From Kalaharituber pfeilii (Eukaryota > Ascomycota > Pezizomycetes > Pezizales > Pezizaceae), in assembly GCA_015179045.1 (NCBI GenBank), contig WHUZ01000011.1, positions 248,001-312,000 of the forward strand: a DNA stretch of 64,000 bases. The letters run 5' to 3'. Position 1 is the first letter of the stretch. Each line of letters starts with the position of its first letter. The notes beneath the pieces were generated by a model. It saw only the letters and a program-made list of their open reading frames with translations, was not told the origin of the DNA and did no database searches. Made by a program: the position numbers and the translations under genes. Of this stretch, positions 61,944 through 64,000 are shown piece after piece.

Positions 61944-62641
61944 TTCCTTACTGTGGCAGAAGTGGAGCATGTGAGTTTGTTATTATTTTATGTCCCCGAC
62001 GGTGCCTGGCTATAAGACTACTGGAGATTATGCATATTGCATTCCTGTACTTAGTAATACCAATGTTGCACCAAAGAGCGCGCTAGCACGATTAATAGCG
62101 CCTGAAGTTCTGCCAAGACCACACTAGCGCGCGTTTGTGTCTTACCTCTTAAGTGAGTGAATGCGGTATGCAATACGCGGTTGCAATTTGGTTAATTGGC
62201 GCAGTTTTGTCGCGAATGAGAAAATTAGGAAAAAATAGGAAAATGTGTCCTCTTTGCCCAAAATCCCGAGGCTGCGCAGTCCACCCACAGAGCTCCCCCC
62301 CATACTTCGCGCAGCTCATCCCGCTTCCCGCAGTCTTCAGCTGAGTGAGTGTTCGCTTCAGCATACCATTCGCTTCTTACCTTTGCTTGCAAACCAGTAA
62401 AAAAGTAGATTGCTTTGTATATGCCCTCCCCGTTTGCGTTCCATTGTTAGTTCATTTTTAGACTTCTGTCTGTACAACGGCCCGTTCCTGTAACGTCTAT
62501 TCCTCCCCCGCGCAAGCTCAGGTCGAACCGCTCTTCACCTTATACTTACAATTTCGCAGATAGTCAAGACTCAGAGCAGAGCTCAACTTGTACACACCGC
62601 TCGAGCGCCGCAGCGTTGAGAGTCCCAAAGCGCTATTCACA
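61943..62641. promoter_or_regulatory. Upstream region of ERV46
   Basis: No gene seen. The last 200 bases are a CT-rich leader leading to the ATG, as usual for fungal promoters. Confidence 0.5.
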
Positions 62642-64000
62642 ATGGGGCGAGGGTCTCGTCTAACTCGTCTAGACGCATTTACAAAAACGGTGGAGGATGC
62701 GCGGGTTCGAACCACCACCGGAGGCATTGTCACCATCACAAGCGTCCTAGTAATCTTGTTCCTGATAATAAATGAATGGCGGGACTATTCGAGGATCATC
62801 ATAAGGCCAGAGTTGGTGGTGGACAAGACTCGAGGTAACCATTAGCTTTCCCTCGTACCAATTCCAGCTTATACCAGAGCAAACTGACAATAGGCTGTAG
62901 GACAGCGTATGGAGATCCACCTGAACATCACTTTCCATCAGATCCCATGTGAACTCTTGACCCTCGACGTCATGGACGTCTCAGGCGAGCTTCAAGTCGG
63001 CATCTCCCACGGCGTTACAAAGACACGACTCTCACCTAAGGGTGTGCCCATCGACGTCAACGCTCTCAACATCCACGGCGAAGAGGCTTTCCATCTTGCC
63101 CCCGACTACTGCGGAAACTGCTACGGCGCTCCTGCTCCCACAACCTCCAAGAAGCAAGGATGCTGCCAAACCTGCGAGGACGTAAGAGAAGCCTACGCAA
63201 ACATTGGCTGGGCATTCGAGCGAGGCGAGGGTGTAGAACAGTGCGAGCGTGAGCACTATGCGGAGCATCTCGACTCTATGCGAGACGAGGGATGCAACAT
63301 TGCGGGAGATCTCAAAGTTAACAAGGTCATTGGCAACTTCCACATTGCGCCAGGAAAATCGTTCAGCTCTGCGCAGATGCATGTGCATGATCTTAACCAG
63401 TATCTGAACACCAATTCTCCGCATACCTTCAGCCACACTATCCACCGCTTATCCTTCGGTCCTCAGCTGCCTGATCACGTTCCAATGCCAAAGGTTCCTG
63501 CTTTGGGCGCCCCATACTATCAGGCGCGTAACCCGCTTGACGGCACTTCCCACCATACTACTCAGAAGAATTTCAACTACATGTACTTCATCAAAGTTGT
63601 CTCTACTTCCTATCTCCCACTCGGCGTCGAGGACGATGACCACGATGGAATTGCAAAGGGTGCTGTGGAGACACATCAGTACAGCGTCACTTCCCATTCT
63701 AGGAATTTGCTAGGTGGAGCTGATCCTGAGCATGCCCACACGCTTCATGCTAGGGGTGGCATTCCCGGCGTTTTCTTCTCTTATGTAGGTTAATCCTAAG
63801 TTCCCATCGTAATGCGCCCTCTTCACGAAACTAACAAATCCAATTATGAAACAGGACATCTCTCCCATGAAAGTCATCAACCGTGAAACCCGCTCGAAAT
63901 CCTTCATCGGCTTCCTCACCGGCATCTGTGCAATCATTGGTGGCACCCTCACCGTCGCCACGGCCATCGACCGAGGTGTCTACGAGGGCGCATTGAGAGT
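62642..64000 (+). CDS. ERV46: Erv46/ERGIC3 COPII vesicle protein, partial
   Basis: Exons 62642-62834, 62901-63784 and 63855 to beyond the window edge; introns 66 and 70 nt in matching phase. N-terminus RLTRLDAFTKTVEDARVRTTTGGIVTITS, then a membrane segment VLVILFLIINEW, and LVVDKTRGQRMEIHLNITFHQIPCELLTLDVMDVSGE restored by splicing, are diagnostic of Erv46. The lumenal part has the CCQTCEDVREAY cysteine motif, GCNIAGDLKVNKVIGNFHIAPGK and HRLSFG. Exon 3 gives DISPMKVINRETRSKSF and the start of the second membrane helix (FLTGICAIIGGTLTVATAIDR). With Erv41 it cycles between endoplasmic reticulum and Golgi and retrieves escaped proteins. The 3' end lies outside. Confidence 0.95.

Noticed and set aside
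62701..62730. GCGGGTTCGAACC motif as a tRNA B box
   Set aside because: It lies inside the conserved coding sequence of ERV46 exon 1.

Overview
The window is nuclear DNA of a filamentous ascomycete (Pezizomycotina). Evidence: genes carry short introns (about 50-210 nt) with GTRNGT-type donors, CTRAY-like branch points and YAG acceptors. Recognisable products are fungal or eukaryotic housekeeping proteins: Brr2, Mex67, Erv46, Cog5, Env7/STK16-type kinase, Mis18, a MAPEG protein and a PAP2 phosphatase. Two long disordered proteins with fungal-type Cys-rich modules are also present. I cannot place it below subphylum. All functions below are inferred from motifs read by eye; no search was run.

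Layout. 1-2.4 kb: AT-rich, no gene. 2.4-5.5 kb (-): C2H2-like zinc-finger protein. 5.5-21 kb: gene-poor and repeat-rich, with a small Cys-rich protein of unknown role (15.2 kb), a candidate six-cysteine secreted protein (16.7-17.0 kb, -), a Ty1/copia relic (11.5-12.0 kb), tandem repeats and a doubtful two-exon gene (20.5-20.8 kb, -). 21.3-25.1 kb (-): large disordered protein with a Cys-rich module. 25-32 kb: gene-poor, with a Tc1-type element (865 bp) nested in a pogo/Fot-like terminal-inverted-repeat element (1.55 kb), which abuts remnants of protein-coding sequence. 32.0-42.4 kb: MAPEG/MGST3 (+), PAP2 lipid phosphatase (-), Mis18 (+), Cog5 (-). 43.2-45.5 kb: decayed genes (a short CMD-like fragment cut by a short retroposon; an FAD-linked oxidoreductase pseudogene). 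46.8-60 kb: Env7-like kinase (-) divergent from BRR2 (+), then MEX67 (-). 61-62 kb: degenerate LINE end, two copies of a short tailed repeat and a GGCC-rich palindrome. 62.6-64 kb (+): ERV46, running off the window.

The intact genes are unlinked housekeeping functions (splicing, mRNA export, early secretory pathway and Golgi trafficking, centromere, lipid and glutathione metabolism), not a cluster. The most novel material is in the repeat-rich parts: a very short retroposon family with a conserved hairpin (three copies, one with a perfect 11-bp target duplication), the internally deleted Tc1 element that fuses a DNA-binding domain to a transposase C-terminus, the nested insertion next to a coding fragment, and the six-cysteine secreted protein candidate that a plain ORF search misses because it is spliced.
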